From: Caenicola sp034331105
Lineage (GTDB): Bacteria; Synergistota; Synergistia; Synergistales; Synergistaceae
Assembly (NCBI GenBank): GCA_034331105.1
Contig: JAXQGB010000012.1
Coordinates: forward strand, 356,522-420,521
Length of the DNA: 64,000 nt
Direction of reading: 5' to 3'
The notes beneath the pieces were generated by a model. That model was not told the origin of the DNA, made no database searches, and saw only the letters and a program-made list of their open reading frames with translations. This document shows, one piece after another, positions 24,917-34,706 of this stretch (positions within the stretch are counted from its first letter, which is position 1; each line of letters begins with the position of its first letter). The translations under genes and the position numbers were made by a program.

Positions 24917-25810
24917 GTGAGGCTAAAACACAGGCTGAAACATCTTACTGTAAAAATGGAATTATTTGTCCTTAGCGAATGGTCGACATTTGTAATATCG
25001 ACCATTGGTTCTCTGTTGTATACCATTGGAGTGATAGGCTTCACACTGCCTTACCGATTTCCTGATGCAGGCGTTATGGGTATTGCCGTAATACTCAAAT
25101 ACACGATCGGGCTTGCGCCCTCCATATCATCACTGGTAGCTAACGTTATACTGCTTGCATGGGGTGGCAGGGAACTCTCAAAGCGGTTTGTGGCCTGGAC
25201 GATATATAATGTCCTCCTGATTTCATTTTTGCTTGAAGCGCTCAGTTTTGTCCAGTTCCCTATTGTAAATGACATGTTCCTTGTGGCTATAGCCGGAGGA
25301 ATAATCAAAGGTGTAGGAGGAGGTCTTATTTTCAGAACGGGAGTCAGCGGGGGCGGCATGGACATAGTCATAGCTGTGCTTAGAAAAAGGTATGGCATTG
25401 AGGTCGGCCGTTACAGTTTCTATATAAATATGGTCATACTTGGGGTCTCGATGGGGATAGTGGGACTTGAAAAAATGCTTTATGGGTTTGTAGCGAGCTA
25501 TGTCTCCGGACAGACAATGGACAGCGTTCTTTCGTCATTCGATAAACGCCGCCTTGTGCTGATCATGGCAAAGGATACCAAACCTGTAATAAAGTACATA
25601 TCTGACGAACTCCACAGAGGGTCGACAGTTCTCTACGGAGAAGGAGGCTTCTCAGGAGAAGAACGTCCTACCATAATGTGCCTTTTGACTCCCAGACAGA
25701 CCATGGTCCTCAAGCGTTATCTGGCCAAAAATCATCCGAGATCATTTATGGTCGTATCAGAAGCGTCTGAGGTGCTTGGTAAGGGCTTCAAGCACTGGAA
25801 TCACATTTGA
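24917..25810 (+). CDS. YitT family integral membrane protein
   Basis: 297-residue membrane protein, start GTG after GAGAGGTAAAAAAC. Five to six hydrophobic helices (about residues 25-190), with the conserved glycine-rich loop FRTGVSGGGMDIV. Then a C-terminal soluble DUF2179 domain (about 205-290) with the ligand-loop HRGSTVLYGEGGFSG. The family has no confirmed function; it is thought to be a transporter with a regulatory nucleotide- or metabolite-binding tail. Single gene, no operon partner in the same direction. Confidence 0.88.
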   Translation: MRLKHRLKHLTVKMELFVLSEWSTFVISTIGSLLYTIGVIGFTLPYRFPDAGVMGIAVILKYTIGLAPSISSLVANVILLAWGGRELSKRFVAWTIYNVLLISFLLEALSFVQFPIVNDMFLVAIAGGIIKGVGGGLIFRTGVSGGGMDIVIAVLRKRYGIEVGRYSFYINMVILGVSMGIVGLEKMLYGFVASYVSGQTMDSVLSSFDKRRLVLIMAKDTKPVIKYISDELHRGSTVLYGEGGFSGEERPTIMCLLTPRQTMVLKRYLAKNHPRSFMVVSEASEVLGKGFKHWNHI

Positions 25811-25869
25811 CCGCTTCCCTGAAATCATATCCTGATCTATAGAGCCCCCTTGATCCAATCAGTGACCAA

Positions 25870-28056
25870 TTAATGTAGAGGTCCGTTCCACCACATGGGT
25901 ATACCTATGGAATAACCGAATGTAAACTCTCCGCTCTGGTCATAAATTATCATGACCCTTGAGCTGAAGTTCGTCATAGGAGCCGATAGTGCGATGCCGG
26001 CCTCCCACCAGCTCTTGTCGTTGGTCCATTCCTTCATTACTTGTCCGAAATTGCCGAAAATTTCGAGATTTATCCCCCCCCACCATGATTTTGTTATTGT
26101 CTTTGCTGCGCCTAAGTGCAGCCAGTAAGCCTGGTCTCCCATCAGCGGGTGGGCAGCAAGGCTGAAGAGTTCCTCGTTAGTTCCCAGAGTGGCCGCATAA
26201 GCAGGGTCATCAACATCTCCGGTCTTTAGTCCTCCGGAAAGGATAACGTTCCATGTCGGCCAGACGGGTAGATACATATGAAAGCGTGTGTTAGTTATGG
26301 TGGTTTCCCCGTTCGGGAACCACATGTCGGAATTGACGAAAAAGCCTTTAGTAGGAAGCACCGGGTCGTCTAGGTTGTTGAATGTGAAGTTGATGTAAGG
26401 CCCGTGAATCGTTCCGTCGTCAAGATATTCAACCCTCTCTGCGGCGTAGCCCAGGCCCATCCTGAAGTTCCTGTTTATATCCTTGTACCATGCGATCTTT
26501 GCGGTGTAACGTTCAAGTTCGAATGCTGCAGCATTTGCCGGCTCAAGGCCTTCTTCACGGCCTGAAAGTGCCAGCCCGAACTGTGTGTCATGCTCTGTCT
26601 TTGGAGTGAAGTACCTTAACATTGCTCCCCACTTTGACCCAAATCTGTATTCTGCTGACCCTACGTCTCCCTCGAAGAAGATGTCACGCATATGAGCGCT
26701 CAGCGAGAGCCAGTTGTCAGGGTATATGTTGCTCGCATATCCGCTGAGTCCGAATTCGTATTTCGACGGCCGCTCTATCGAAAAGACTATGGCGACAGTA
26801 CCCTCTGTTAGGGTCTGGGCACGTCCTTCAACTGAAACGAAATCATCGCCAGTTGAAAGAATTTTAACGGCGTCGGCTACCTTCTCCATATCAAGGGGCT
26901 TGCCTATCCATTCATCATATTTTTTGTGAAGGATCCCGGACATCCTTTCCGGGATCCCCTCAAATCTTATTTCAGTGACAGTCGGCTTAACTGTGGAGGG
27001 CGGGTCTACATGGCTGAACTCACAGTATGTTTTATCGGGTTCGCATGATATGTTTTGAAGCTGTGCGGCCATGGGCTCTGCAGCTGAGATCCCTCGTGCT
27101 ATTATCTCATCGTAGCCGTCTGACTGAAGCACTCCGAAATCTTTTACCTCGGGAGATATAACAAGGTCTGCAGCCGCTGCGTTTGTCCTGATCTGGTTGA
27201 CCATAAGTATCTCAATGGTTTGAGCCATTACTTCAAGTAATGAACGCAGGTCTTCCCTTTTTTTCATGATATTTTCAGGTGAAAGGTTGACTGCTACGAC
27301 GGGATGGCCGGGAAACATTTTTTTAGCTTCAAGTACAGGCAGATTGGCCCTCAGTCCACCGTCAACCAGAAGCCTGCCGTTCATCTCCCACGGTTCGAAT
27401 ATGCCGGGGATAGAAATTGAAGCGCGCAGTGCGGATGCCAGGTTGCCGTCCCTGAGGACTACCGTTTCACCTGTTTCAAGGTCTGTTGCTATCGCCGCGA
27501 ACGGAATAGGCAGCAGGTCGAAGTCAGTAACTGTGACCCTTGTCGTCATTTCATTCAGGAAAGAATATAGCGCCTTTGCTCGGAGCATGCCTCTGCTGCC
27601 TCGGGGTCTCTTTTTTCCGTCCATATATATGTTGAAGATCGAAGAACCGCTGGAAGGAGGTTTGTTGTAGTTAATGTCTCTCACTTCTGCTGAGGATCTG
27701 TTGGAAATTATTTCCATTAGATCAAGCTCGTAAATGATCTCTTTCATCTCTTCAGCGTTATATCCTGATGCGTAAAGGCCGCCTATGACCGCTCCCATGC
27801 TGGTGCCTACGATGGCGGCAATGGGGACGTTCTCCCGTTCAAGGACCTCGAGAACGCCAATATGCGCCAGACCTTTGGTCCCGCCTCCTGAAAGCACCAG
27901 TACTATTCCCTCCTTGTGAGTGAACCCCCACTCATCAAAGTGCTTTTGTGCTTCCTGAATGGCATCGGAGGGTGAAGCCAAAGCAAGAGCAGACATAGGG
28001 TGTACAATAAAAAATAAAGATAATATGAAAGCAAGCGATCTGAGGTATTTCCTCAT
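25870..28056 (-). CDS. patatin-like phospholipase fused to an outer-membrane barrel (type Vd-like)
   Basis: 728 residues. Signal peptide to about residue 27. Patatin domain (about 45-330): oxyanion glycines SGGGTKGLAH, nucleophile Ser in GTSMG (near residue 84), and DGGLRANLP as the catalytic Asp. A POTRA-like domain follows (about 350-430, VTEIRFEGIP). The C-terminal BamA-type beta-barrel of alternating strands (about 440-728) ends near GIPMWWNGPLH. This is the order seen in PlpD of Pseudomonas, which secretes its own lipase domain. The lipase would sit at the outer surface or in the periplasm. Single gene with a Shine-Dalgarno GGGGGAGA. It proves an outer membrane. Confidence 0.9.
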   Translation of the reverse strand: MRKYLRSLAFILSLFFIVHPMSALALASPSDAIQEAQKHFDEWGFTHKEGIVLVLSGGGTKGLAHIGVLEVLERENVPIAAIVGTSMGAVIGGLYASGYNAEEMKEIIYELDLMEIISNRSSAEVRDINYNKPPSSGSSIFNIYMDGKKRPRGSRGMLRAKALYSFLNEMTTRVTVTDFDLLPIPFAAIATDLETGETVVLRDGNLASALRASISIPGIFEPWEMNGRLLVDGGLRANLPVLEAKKMFPGHPVVAVNLSPENIMKKREDLRSLLEVMAQTIEILMVNQIRTNAAAADLVISPEVKDFGVLQSDGYDEIIARGISAAEPMAAQLQNISCEPDKTYCEFSHVDPPSTVKPTVTEIRFEGIPERMSGILHKKYDEWIGKPLDMEKVADAVKILSTGDDFVSVEGRAQTLTEGTVAIVFSIERPSKYEFGLSGYASNIYPDNWLSLSAHMRDIFFEGDVGSAEYRFGSKWGAMLRYFTPKTEHDTQFGLALSGREEGLEPANAAAFELERYTAKIAWYKDINRNFRMGLGYAAERVEYLDDGTIHGPYINFTFNNLDDPVLPTKGFFVNSDMWFPNGETTITNTRFHMYLPVWPTWNVILSGGLKTGDVDDPAYAATLGTNEELFSLAAHPLMGDQAYWLHLGAAKTITKSWWGGINLEIFGNFGQVMKEWTNDKSWWEAGIALSAPMTNFSSRVMIIYDQSGEFTFGYSIGIPMWWNGPLH

Positions 28057-28305
28057 GTATTCTCCCCCATCTCTGCTTAAGAAAATCTACTTCTTCTCAA
28101 ACAGGATATGCATCTTGCACAACAATAACGTCTTCATACCGGTCTTGTTTGTGCTCACGCAATGATGACATCTTACGTTACATTATATAGGATAAGAAGA
28201 GACCGTTTAGACGGCAGTCTTAACAAAGATATTATAATGTTGATTTGCCATATTAAACAACAAATTTAATTATGAGCTCTCTTTTTGTGATCAGGGAGGC
28301 AAAAT

Positions 28306-30180
28306 ATGAGTGATAACGGCGGCCGAAGATACAACATCGGAATAGATGTCGGAGGTACTAATACAGACGGTGTCCTGTATGACTGCATCGAAAAAAGGAT
28401 AGCGGCTTCAGTGAAAATACCTACAGTTCACTCTTCGTATGCCAAAGCGATAGAGATCTCTCTTAAAGCGCTTATCGGAGACTGCCTGAATAAAAGCAGT
28501 GAAGTGGCTTCTTTAAACATTTCAACTACGGTATCTACAAATGCTTTGCTCGAAAACAGAGGTGAGCCTTCTAATCTTATTCTGATCGGTTTTGATAGGT
28601 ACCCGCACATAGTATCAGATATTGAAATGACGATAAAGCCCTTATCATTATTGAAAATAAGGGGCGGGCACACCGGATGGGGCAAAGAAAGGAAATCTTT
28701 TGACAGTGAAGCTGTTAATGCTTTTGTAAAAAATAGGACAGGAGAACTTTTTACGGTATCCTCCCTTTACTCTCCGAGGAACCCGGAGCACGAAACTGCT
28801 GCGCGCAGGATACTGCTCTCAAATGGTTCAGGCCATGTGACCTGCAGCCATGAACTCTCATACTCAAAACTGAATTCAGTAAAAAGGACAGTGACCGCAT
28901 ATCTCAATACGTCACTTGTGCCTGTGGCGAACAGACTGCTGGACGACATAATTACGGCAGTAAAAAAATATAAAATTTCCTGCCCCGTAATGTTTTTAAG
29001 GAGCGACAGCACATTGGTCCCATCAGAGTGGTGCAGGAAATTTCCTATAGAAATGATCTACTCCGGTCCGGCTGCCAGCCTTAGAGGAGCCTATTTCATT
29101 GCCGGAGAAGATAGACAGAGCAGTTTTATCGTTGCTGATATCGGAGGGACCTCCACTGATATCGGGAGGATCGAAAATGGCAAAGCGGTATTCAGTGAAG
29201 AAGGAGCAAAGATAGGGTCTTACAGGACAATGATCCCCTCTCTTGACATTATGAGCATAGCTCTCGGTGGGGACAGTAAAATAGAAATATCCGCGGCAAA
29301 TGGGATCACGATGGGACCGGAAAGGTCTGTTCCGCTTTGCAGGGCTTCAGAAGATACCGGTATTTCTGCCGGTGATGTCATTGATCTTCTAATGAAAAGT
29401 TCCGTTAATGAAAATGATACGGCCGGATGTTTGATAAATGGCAAATGTCCTGATTTATCAGGAGAAACCGGTGACTTGCCGGATCATTCAATGAAATTGC
29501 CCATTATTGCCGAAGACCTATTCAGATCCGGATCAGGAAAATCCCTTGCAAAAGAATTTTCATACACCCCGACAGATGCATTCAACACCATTGGGGCATC
29601 AGAGGTCGGAGATCCGGAGATATCTAAAGCTTCTTCCTATGTGTTGGGAAAATTGTGCAGGACAGCAGGATTTGATCTTGCAGAACTGGTATCTTTAAAA
29701 GCAAATTCGATGCTTGAATATTCAATAAAAGAATACTCATCAATGTGCGGATTGCTGCCAAGGGTGTACGTAGGAACGCCAGCTGCAGTATTTGGAAAAC
29801 TGGGAATAAACCAAGGACACAACATTGTTGTTCCTGAAAATTACGACGTCGCAGGAGCTGCAGGAGCTGCTGTAAGCTCTATGGAACTCAGGTGCAGTGT
29901 GTTCATCATGCACAGCTTCAGTGACGACAGCTTCACGGCGTTTCTCCCGGAGTCCACAGCAGTCTCTGATAATTTTCAGGAGCTTCTGTATGAGGCAGAG
30001 GAGGCCGGAAAGAGATATCTCCGCAAACTCGCAAAAGAGATGGGATATTCTGAAGCCAGGATCATAACAGAAAAGAACTTCAGCTATGTCGGGCCAACTG
30101 AAAATATTGACGCACTGCTCTTTCTGTCGATCGAGTTCAGGGCCGTTGTGGATACTGCGCAACAGTTTGACTTCAGGTAG
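28306..30180 (+). CDS. HyuA-like ASKHA ATPase (hydantoinase/oxoprolinase A family)
   Basis: 624 residues with the ATPase motifs of the ASKHA fold: GIDVGGTNTDGVLY at the start (phosphate 1) and VADIGGTSTDIG near residue 285 (phosphate 2). It matches the N-terminal subunit of ATP-dependent hydantoinases and 5-oxoprolinases, but no HyuB subunit is present. The same fold occurs in reactivating ATPases of B12 enzymes (MutL, RACo-like). The next gene encodes a B12-domain protein, so a repair or activation role for that partner is plausible. Ribosome site GGGAGG 6 nt before the ATG. The end of the gene and the next start are 195 AT-rich bases apart. Confidence 0.85.
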   Translation: MSDNGGRRYNIGIDVGGTNTDGVLYDCIEKRIAASVKIPTVHSSYAKAIEISLKALIGDCLNKSSEVASLNISTTVSTNALLENRGEPSNLILIGFDRYPHIVSDIEMTIKPLSLLKIRGGHTGWGKERKSFDSEAVNAFVKNRTGELFTVSSLYSPRNPEHETAARRILLSNGSGHVTCSHELSYSKLNSVKRTVTAYLNTSLVPVANRLLDDIITAVKKYKISCPVMFLRSDSTLVPSEWCRKFPIEMIYSGPAASLRGAYFIAGEDRQSSFIVADIGGTSTDIGRIENGKAVFSEEGAKIGSYRTMIPSLDIMSIALGGDSKIEISAANGITMGPERSVPLCRASEDTGISAGDVIDLLMKSSVNENDTAGCLINGKCPDLSGETGDLPDHSMKLPIIAEDLFRSGSGKSLAKEFSYTPTDAFNTIGASEVGDPEISKASSYVLGKLCRTAGFDLAELVSLKANSMLEYSIKEYSSMCGLLPRVYVGTPAAVFGKLGINQGHNIVVPENYDVAGAAGAAVSSMELRCSVFIMHSFSDDSFTAFLPESTAVSDNFQELLYEAEEAGKRYLRKLAKEMGYSEARIITEKNFSYVGPTENIDALLFLSIEFRAVVDTAQQFDFR

Positions 30181-30375
30181 TTTCTTTGTAATAAACACAT
30201 TTTTTTTGTGCTTAATGCATAAAAAAACAGCTTGTTTAAGTTTATCTTTCATGTAGAGGGTACAATGACTATATTTAATCATTGAGCTAATATCTCTTTA
30301 AGATATGAATATTATAGATTATTGTAAATACTTATAACGATATTAATTTAAGTTTGATGGATGGAGATAATCATA

Positions 30376-32151
30376 ATGACTGAACAGAGAAAAAAGATAA
30401 AAGAGCTTTTGATTTCGGCTAAACTTCCAAAGATGGAGACAGTACTTTGTGAATCGAAAGAGATCGCTTCCTCTGTCAAGATCGGCCGCTCTTCGTTCAT
30501 GGAAAAATATGGAGTCTCTTCCGAGCTTGAATATAAACGCAGAAGCATTAAAGACGGACATATCATGTTCCATGCGCACATAGGCATGAATACGTGGCAT
30601 GAGACAGCTTACAGCCTAAAAGCTGCCTATGATTTCGCTGAAAGCAACGGCTTCATCATTGACAGGGCAGGGATCTGCCTTGACAGAAGGATGTCCCTTC
30701 CAAAGGACCTGAGAAAATCTGCTCCGCAGGAAAGCGGTCCATATCTTGAGACCGAGGAAGAATGGATGCAGGTAGGACAGGCTGCCCCCATCCAGCCGCA
30801 CATGGGGGATTTCATAATTGGTTTTCCCGCCTCAACGGAAAACATGGTGTCGGCACTGCGGGCAGGTGTGACCACGATTGGAAATTTAGCCCAGTTTTTT
30901 GCCCATGAGGCACCCATGTGGAAGCGCAGGGATGTAACTACAGTTGAGACGGTCAAGGCCATAGGAGTGATGGGCTTCCTGCGCGACAAAGGGACACTCA
31001 TGCATTCGTATCTTGACGACGGTTTCGGGGCCCTTTTCCTTGACTGCAGTACAAGCGCGGCATGGGCCTACCTTGACAAATACATTGTCGAAGACCTGCT
31101 CGGAGCAAAGCTTGCCCATTGTGTCGGGGGACTTGTCTCTGATCCGGTAAAAAGATCCGGATGGATATTCGCGCTGGATGAGATCCATGATCACGACTGC
31201 ATCGGTTCGATGTTCTACGGAGACACCATATCCTCACACAGCGATCCGGAAAAAAATCGTGCCCTGACCGCAGAATATCTTCTTTGGGACATTATGACCC
31301 AGATAGAATGTCCGACAGGCCACGCAGTTTTGCCTGTTCCTTTCACGGAAGCCCATAGGGCACCCTCACTTGAAGAGATCTGTGAGGCACAGCTGTGGGG
31401 AAGAGAGATAGAAAAGATAGCTGTAAAAATGCACCCGCACTTTGATTTCAGCGAACCTAAGAAGTTTGCTGCTGCAATATGCAAGAAAGGCAGAAGGATA
31501 TTCAACGACGCACTTTCCTATCTTGAAGAATGCGGAGTCGATACAAGGGACGCGGTCCAGATGCTTTATGTGCTCAAATCAATCGGACCGAGAGTTTTTG
31601 AAGACACCTTCAATCCATCTGCTAAAAACGGCACTGCGCCTGCAGGAGAATCATTGACGATACCAAATGATATTTTTACCAATACTCTCAAGCAGGCAGA
31701 CATATGGGCTCCATATTTTAGAAGCAGCGAAGTAACTGAGAAGCTCTCTGGACGCAGGGTGCTTCTGGCATCGACCGATGTACACGAACATGGCCTTTTG
31801 TTGATCGATAATCTGCTGCAGCAGGCAGGATGCATGGTCATAAACATCGGTGCGGAAAAAAACCCGGATGATGTCATCCTTGAAGGAGTCCGGTCCGGTG
31901 CGGAAATTATTTTTATCAGTACCCACAACGGTATGGCGCTTGAATATGCAAGGAACGTGCTGGATGAGATGGAAGAGCAGAATGTTTCCATCCCGGTTTG
32001 CATGGGGGGAGTCCTCAACCAGAACACAGAAGAAGGAACCGTCCCCGTTGAGGTCTCTTCGGATCTTGAGAGACTAGGCATAGGGGTAGTTACTGATCTC
32101 AGGTTTTTGCCTGAATGTGCAGCTTCTCTTCTGGCCTCCCGGCAGAAGTAA
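30376..32151 (+). CDS. TIM-barrel-like protein fused to a cobalamin-binding domain
   Basis: 591 residues. The C-terminal 460-585 is a Rossmann-type B12-binding domain with the DxHxxG motif (Asp468-x-His470-x-x-Gly473 in STDVHEHG), the histidine that ligates cobalt base-off. The large N-terminal part (about 30-430) is alpha/beta and resembles the large subunit of carbon-skeleton mutases such as glutamate mutase (for example AGVTTIGNLAQFF). It could therefore be a one-chain mutase; this resemblance is from memory only and weak. ATG at 30376 lies 9 nt after GGAG; an upstream ATG at 30361 has no such site. It is followed 45 nt later by a TRAP binding protein. Confidence 0.75.
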   Translation: MTEQRKKIKELLISAKLPKMETVLCESKEIASSVKIGRSSFMEKYGVSSELEYKRRSIKDGHIMFHAHIGMNTWHETAYSLKAAYDFAESNGFIIDRAGICLDRRMSLPKDLRKSAPQESGPYLETEEEWMQVGQAAPIQPHMGDFIIGFPASTENMVSALRAGVTTIGNLAQFFAHEAPMWKRRDVTTVETVKAIGVMGFLRDKGTLMHSYLDDGFGALFLDCSTSAAWAYLDKYIVEDLLGAKLAHCVGGLVSDPVKRSGWIFALDEIHDHDCIGSMFYGDTISSHSDPEKNRALTAEYLLWDIMTQIECPTGHAVLPVPFTEAHRAPSLEEICEAQLWGREIEKIAVKMHPHFDFSEPKKFAAAICKKGRRIFNDALSYLEECGVDTRDAVQMLYVLKSIGPRVFEDTFNPSAKNGTAPAGESLTIPNDIFTNTLKQADIWAPYFRSSEVTEKLSGRRVLLASTDVHEHGLLLIDNLLQQAGCMVINIGAEKNPDDVILEGVRSGAEIIFISTHNGMALEYARNVLDEMEEQNVSIPVCMGGVLNQNTEEGTVPVEVSSDLERLGIGVVTDLRFLPECAASLLASRQK

Positions 32152-32196
32152 GGTGTTTGCAAGAAGATGATATCAAAGAAATTAGGAGTGATAGGG

Positions 32197-33234
32197 ATGA
32201 CAATTACAAAGCGTTTAGTTATTTTGTCTTTAGTTTTTCTTTTTTGTGCGGTCTCGTTGACCGGTACTGTACAGTCAGCGGCAGCTGCCCCCTTAGTCCT
32301 TAAGTTTGCGGGACAGAACCCCCCGGAACATTTTGCGACTATTTCTATGAACGAAATAGCGAAGGAAGTCGCCCAGAAGACCAACAACAGAGTACAGATC
32401 AAGGTTTTTCCTGCCAACCAGCTTGGTGATTACTCACTGGTTTATGAAGAGCTTATAAGAGGGACGGTCGAAATGGCTATGATATCTTTCCCGAGCCAGT
32501 TCGACAGCAGAATGGACCTGATTTATGTTCAGGGATACACAAGCAGTTATGAGCAGGTCGCAAAAGTCTACGATCCCAATGGATGGTTCTTCAAAAAAAT
32601 GGATGAATTCAATTCCAACCTGGGAGTAAAGCTTTTGGGAATGTATCTTGAGGGCATGGTGGGCATAGGGACTGTCAAGCCAATGAGGGATCCTTTGAAT
32701 CCAAAGGTAGACAAAGGAGTGCTTCTTCGTATCCCGAACATGGACGTATTTAAGACAGCGCTGGAAGGTGCCAAGTTCCGCACGATCTCTATCCCCTTTG
32801 CGGATGTTTATCAGGCAATGCAGACGGGAGTCTGCGACGGCGATACCGGATATTCTATCGTTGCGGCTTACACGACATTCGGTGATGTTATCAAACATTG
32901 GTACAACTTCAACAAAAATACTGAATGCCTTGGCGTAATGGTCAGCGACAAAGTATGGAAGAAGCTCTCCCCCGAAGACCGTAAAGTCCTTCAGCAGGCT
33001 GTGAACAAACAGGCTGCCCAGAGCATCACGAACGCAAAAGCTAACGACCAGAAGTACCTTGATCTCATGAAAAAGAAAGGGGTACAGGTGCACATGTATA
33101 CTCCTAAAGAACTGAAACCAACGATGGATGCTTTTGCCGCGACCTGGGGCCAGCTTGACCAGAGCAAGGGCAAGGACCTCATGGATGAGTTCAAGAGGGA
33201 AATGAAGAAGATCTCGGACGAGATAACCAAGTAA
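32197..33234 (+). CDS. TRAP transporter solute-binding protein (DctP family)
   Basis: 345 residues from the ATG after AGGAGTG. Signal peptide MTITKRLVIL to about residue 30 (SAAAA-PLV). The DctP fold is shown by FAGQNPPEHFAT, the conserved arginine in GVLLRIPNMDVF that binds the ligand carboxylate, and FADVYQAMQTGVCDGDTGYS. The membrane subunits DctQ and DctM are not in the window. The ligand is therefore probably a carboxylate taken up by a distant QM pair. Its position directly behind the B12 protein links it to that pathway. A terminator follows. Confidence 0.9.
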   Translation: MTITKRLVILSLVFLFCAVSLTGTVQSAAAAPLVLKFAGQNPPEHFATISMNEIAKEVAQKTNNRVQIKVFPANQLGDYSLVYEELIRGTVEMAMISFPSQFDSRMDLIYVQGYTSSYEQVAKVYDPNGWFFKKMDEFNSNLGVKLLGMYLEGMVGIGTVKPMRDPLNPKVDKGVLLRIPNMDVFKTALEGAKFRTISIPFADVYQAMQTGVCDGDTGYSIVAAYTTFGDVIKHWYNFNKNTECLGVMVSDKVWKKLSPEDRKVLQQAVNKQAAQSITNAKANDQKYLDLMKKKGVQVHMYTPKELKPTMDAFAATWGQLDQSKGKDLMDEFKREMKKISDEITK

Positions 33235-33278
33235 ACAGCCTCCCAACGGCTTTTTTACACCACATATCCGGGACAGGA

Positions 33279-33311
33279 AGAGCCTCCGTGGCTAACTAAT
33301 GCGGAGGCTCT
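33279..33311. terminator. intrinsic terminator, 10-bp stem
   Basis: AGAGCCTCCG (33279-33288), 13-base loop, CGGAGGCTCT (33302-33311), then TTTCTCT on the plus strand. It closes the ASKHA/B12/TRAP group against the convergent regulator. Confidence 0.85.
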
Positions 33312-33348
33312 TTCTCTATTGCGCCTTAAGAGCTCATTTAACGCAAGA

Positions 33349-34599
33349 TCATTGTTCCTGTTTTTTCCCTCCGGAAACACCAAGCTTTTTCATAAGAAGT
33401 ACAAGGTAAAATGAAATGACTTCTTCAAAGTTTTCGATAGATATGTTGAACCTTTCTTCCACTTTGGCAAGCCTGTAGGCAAGGGTGTTCCTATGGAGGT
33501 GGAGTTTTTCCGCGGCCCTCTGTTTGCTGAAGAAACATTCGCAGTATGTAGAGAATGTTTCGAGAAGATCTGTTGTGTCGTTCTCTTCTTGGTATTCTGC
33601 CAGTTTTTTTTCAAGATATTTTAAGGAGTAATGGGGATTTACTGAAAGCAGAAGGTGCTCAAGCAGCATTTCATTAAAAGAGTAGACTCCCGGGAGCATC
33701 GATAATTTTTCTGCTACTGAGACGACTTCCCACGCGTTGCTGTAAGCAAAGGGCATTTCATATAGATTTTGAGCAGGATGGCCTATCCCGATGATAGTCT
33801 CTATGGAAGCATCCTTAAGTTTTTCCCATATCTCCTTCGAAAGTTCTTTGGCGCGGTCAAGTTCAGCAGTAAGCGGCTCTCCCTCAATGCTTTCCAGTTT
33901 CCAGAATATTACGAACCTGTCTCTCGAAACTGAAGCGATTATATTTTGAGGATCGGGGAATATCTCCCTCAGTATCTCTATTACCCTGGAATGTGTAGCT
34001 CCGTAATCTATTTCATCAGCAATAGGATCGGAGTTGCTTTTGTATGATAATCGGACAGGGTTTTTTTCCAAGCCAAGCCCCCTGAAATTTGAGAAGAAAA
34101 TTGCGATCGCACCCCTTGGGACATCCAGCTGGATACTAAGCCTCTCCGCCCTTTCCGGGAGTTTGGAAAGATCATCCCTTCTAGGATCGAAGGAGCTTAT
34201 GTCATTGACCAGCTCGTCGATCTTACTCTGGGATGATCGAAGCGACGGAGAATATATCTTTTCCCGGAGCATGCTTTCGATCTGGTTTTTCAGCAGTGTG
34301 GAAAACTGAAGGACTATTTCAGGTTCACCGGCGATCGCTGCTGTTCCTATTACCTGGCTATTGAAGAAAATAGGAAATGTAGATCCCGGGTACCAAACCC
34401 CAAGCTTTCGTGCTGCGTCTTCGTCGTCAAAACTCATTTTTTTATATTTTATGCATGGCAAAGAGGGCGGATGAAATTCACCCAGCCTTTCCTTTGCCGG
34501 AGCACCGATTATTATTCCGTTGATATCTGTAATTATGATGCTCCTGCCCATTAATCCGCTGAGATATTCAGAAATTTCCTGGGCATATTTTTCCAGCAT
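33349..34599 (-). CDS. CdaR/PucR-type sugar-diacid transcriptional regulator
   Basis: 416 residues. An N-terminal sensing domain of the CdaR type (about 1-135) is followed by a GGDEF-like fold without the signature (about 150-290). The C-terminal PucR helix-turn-helix (about 345-400) has the diagnostic HLHRNTLAYRLAKVEE. Such regulators normally control uptake or breakdown of sugar diacids, purines or amino acids, often in neighbouring operons. It is convergent with the TRAP gene and shares its direction with the ABC permeases 107 nt upstream. It could therefore act on either. Confidence 0.87.
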   Translation of the reverse strand: MLEKYAQEISEYLSGLMGRSIIITDINGIIIGAPAKERLGEFHPPSLPCIKYKKMSFDDEDAARKLGVWYPGSTFPIFFNSQVIGTAAIAGEPEIVLQFSTLLKNQIESMLREKIYSPSLRSSQSKIDELVNDISSFDPRRDDLSKLPERAERLSIQLDVPRGAIAIFFSNFRGLGLEKNPVRLSYKSNSDPIADEIDYGATHSRVIEILREIFPDPQNIIASVSRDRFVIFWKLESIEGEPLTAELDRAKELSKEIWEKLKDASIETIIGIGHPAQNLYEMPFAYSNAWEVVSVAEKLSMLPGVYSFNEMLLEHLLLSVNPHYSLKYLEKKLAEYQEENDTTDLLETFSTYCECFFSKQRAAEKLHLHRNTLAYRLAKVEERFNISIENFEEVISFYLVLLMKKLGVSGGKKQEQ

Positions 34600-34706
34600 T
34601 ACCGGTACCTCCTCTGGCCGTACTCGAATCCGGGTTCATAAAAATGAAAAGACTGAAAACCTTTTTCAGTGATCAGCCCTCTCATCAAACTATATAATTT
34701 GTAATG

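Noticed and set aside
31566..32417. Minus-strand 283-residue frame across the B12 protein and TRAP genes
   Set aside because: It spans two real plus-strand genes, and its product is a low-complexity Ser/Thr-rich string.
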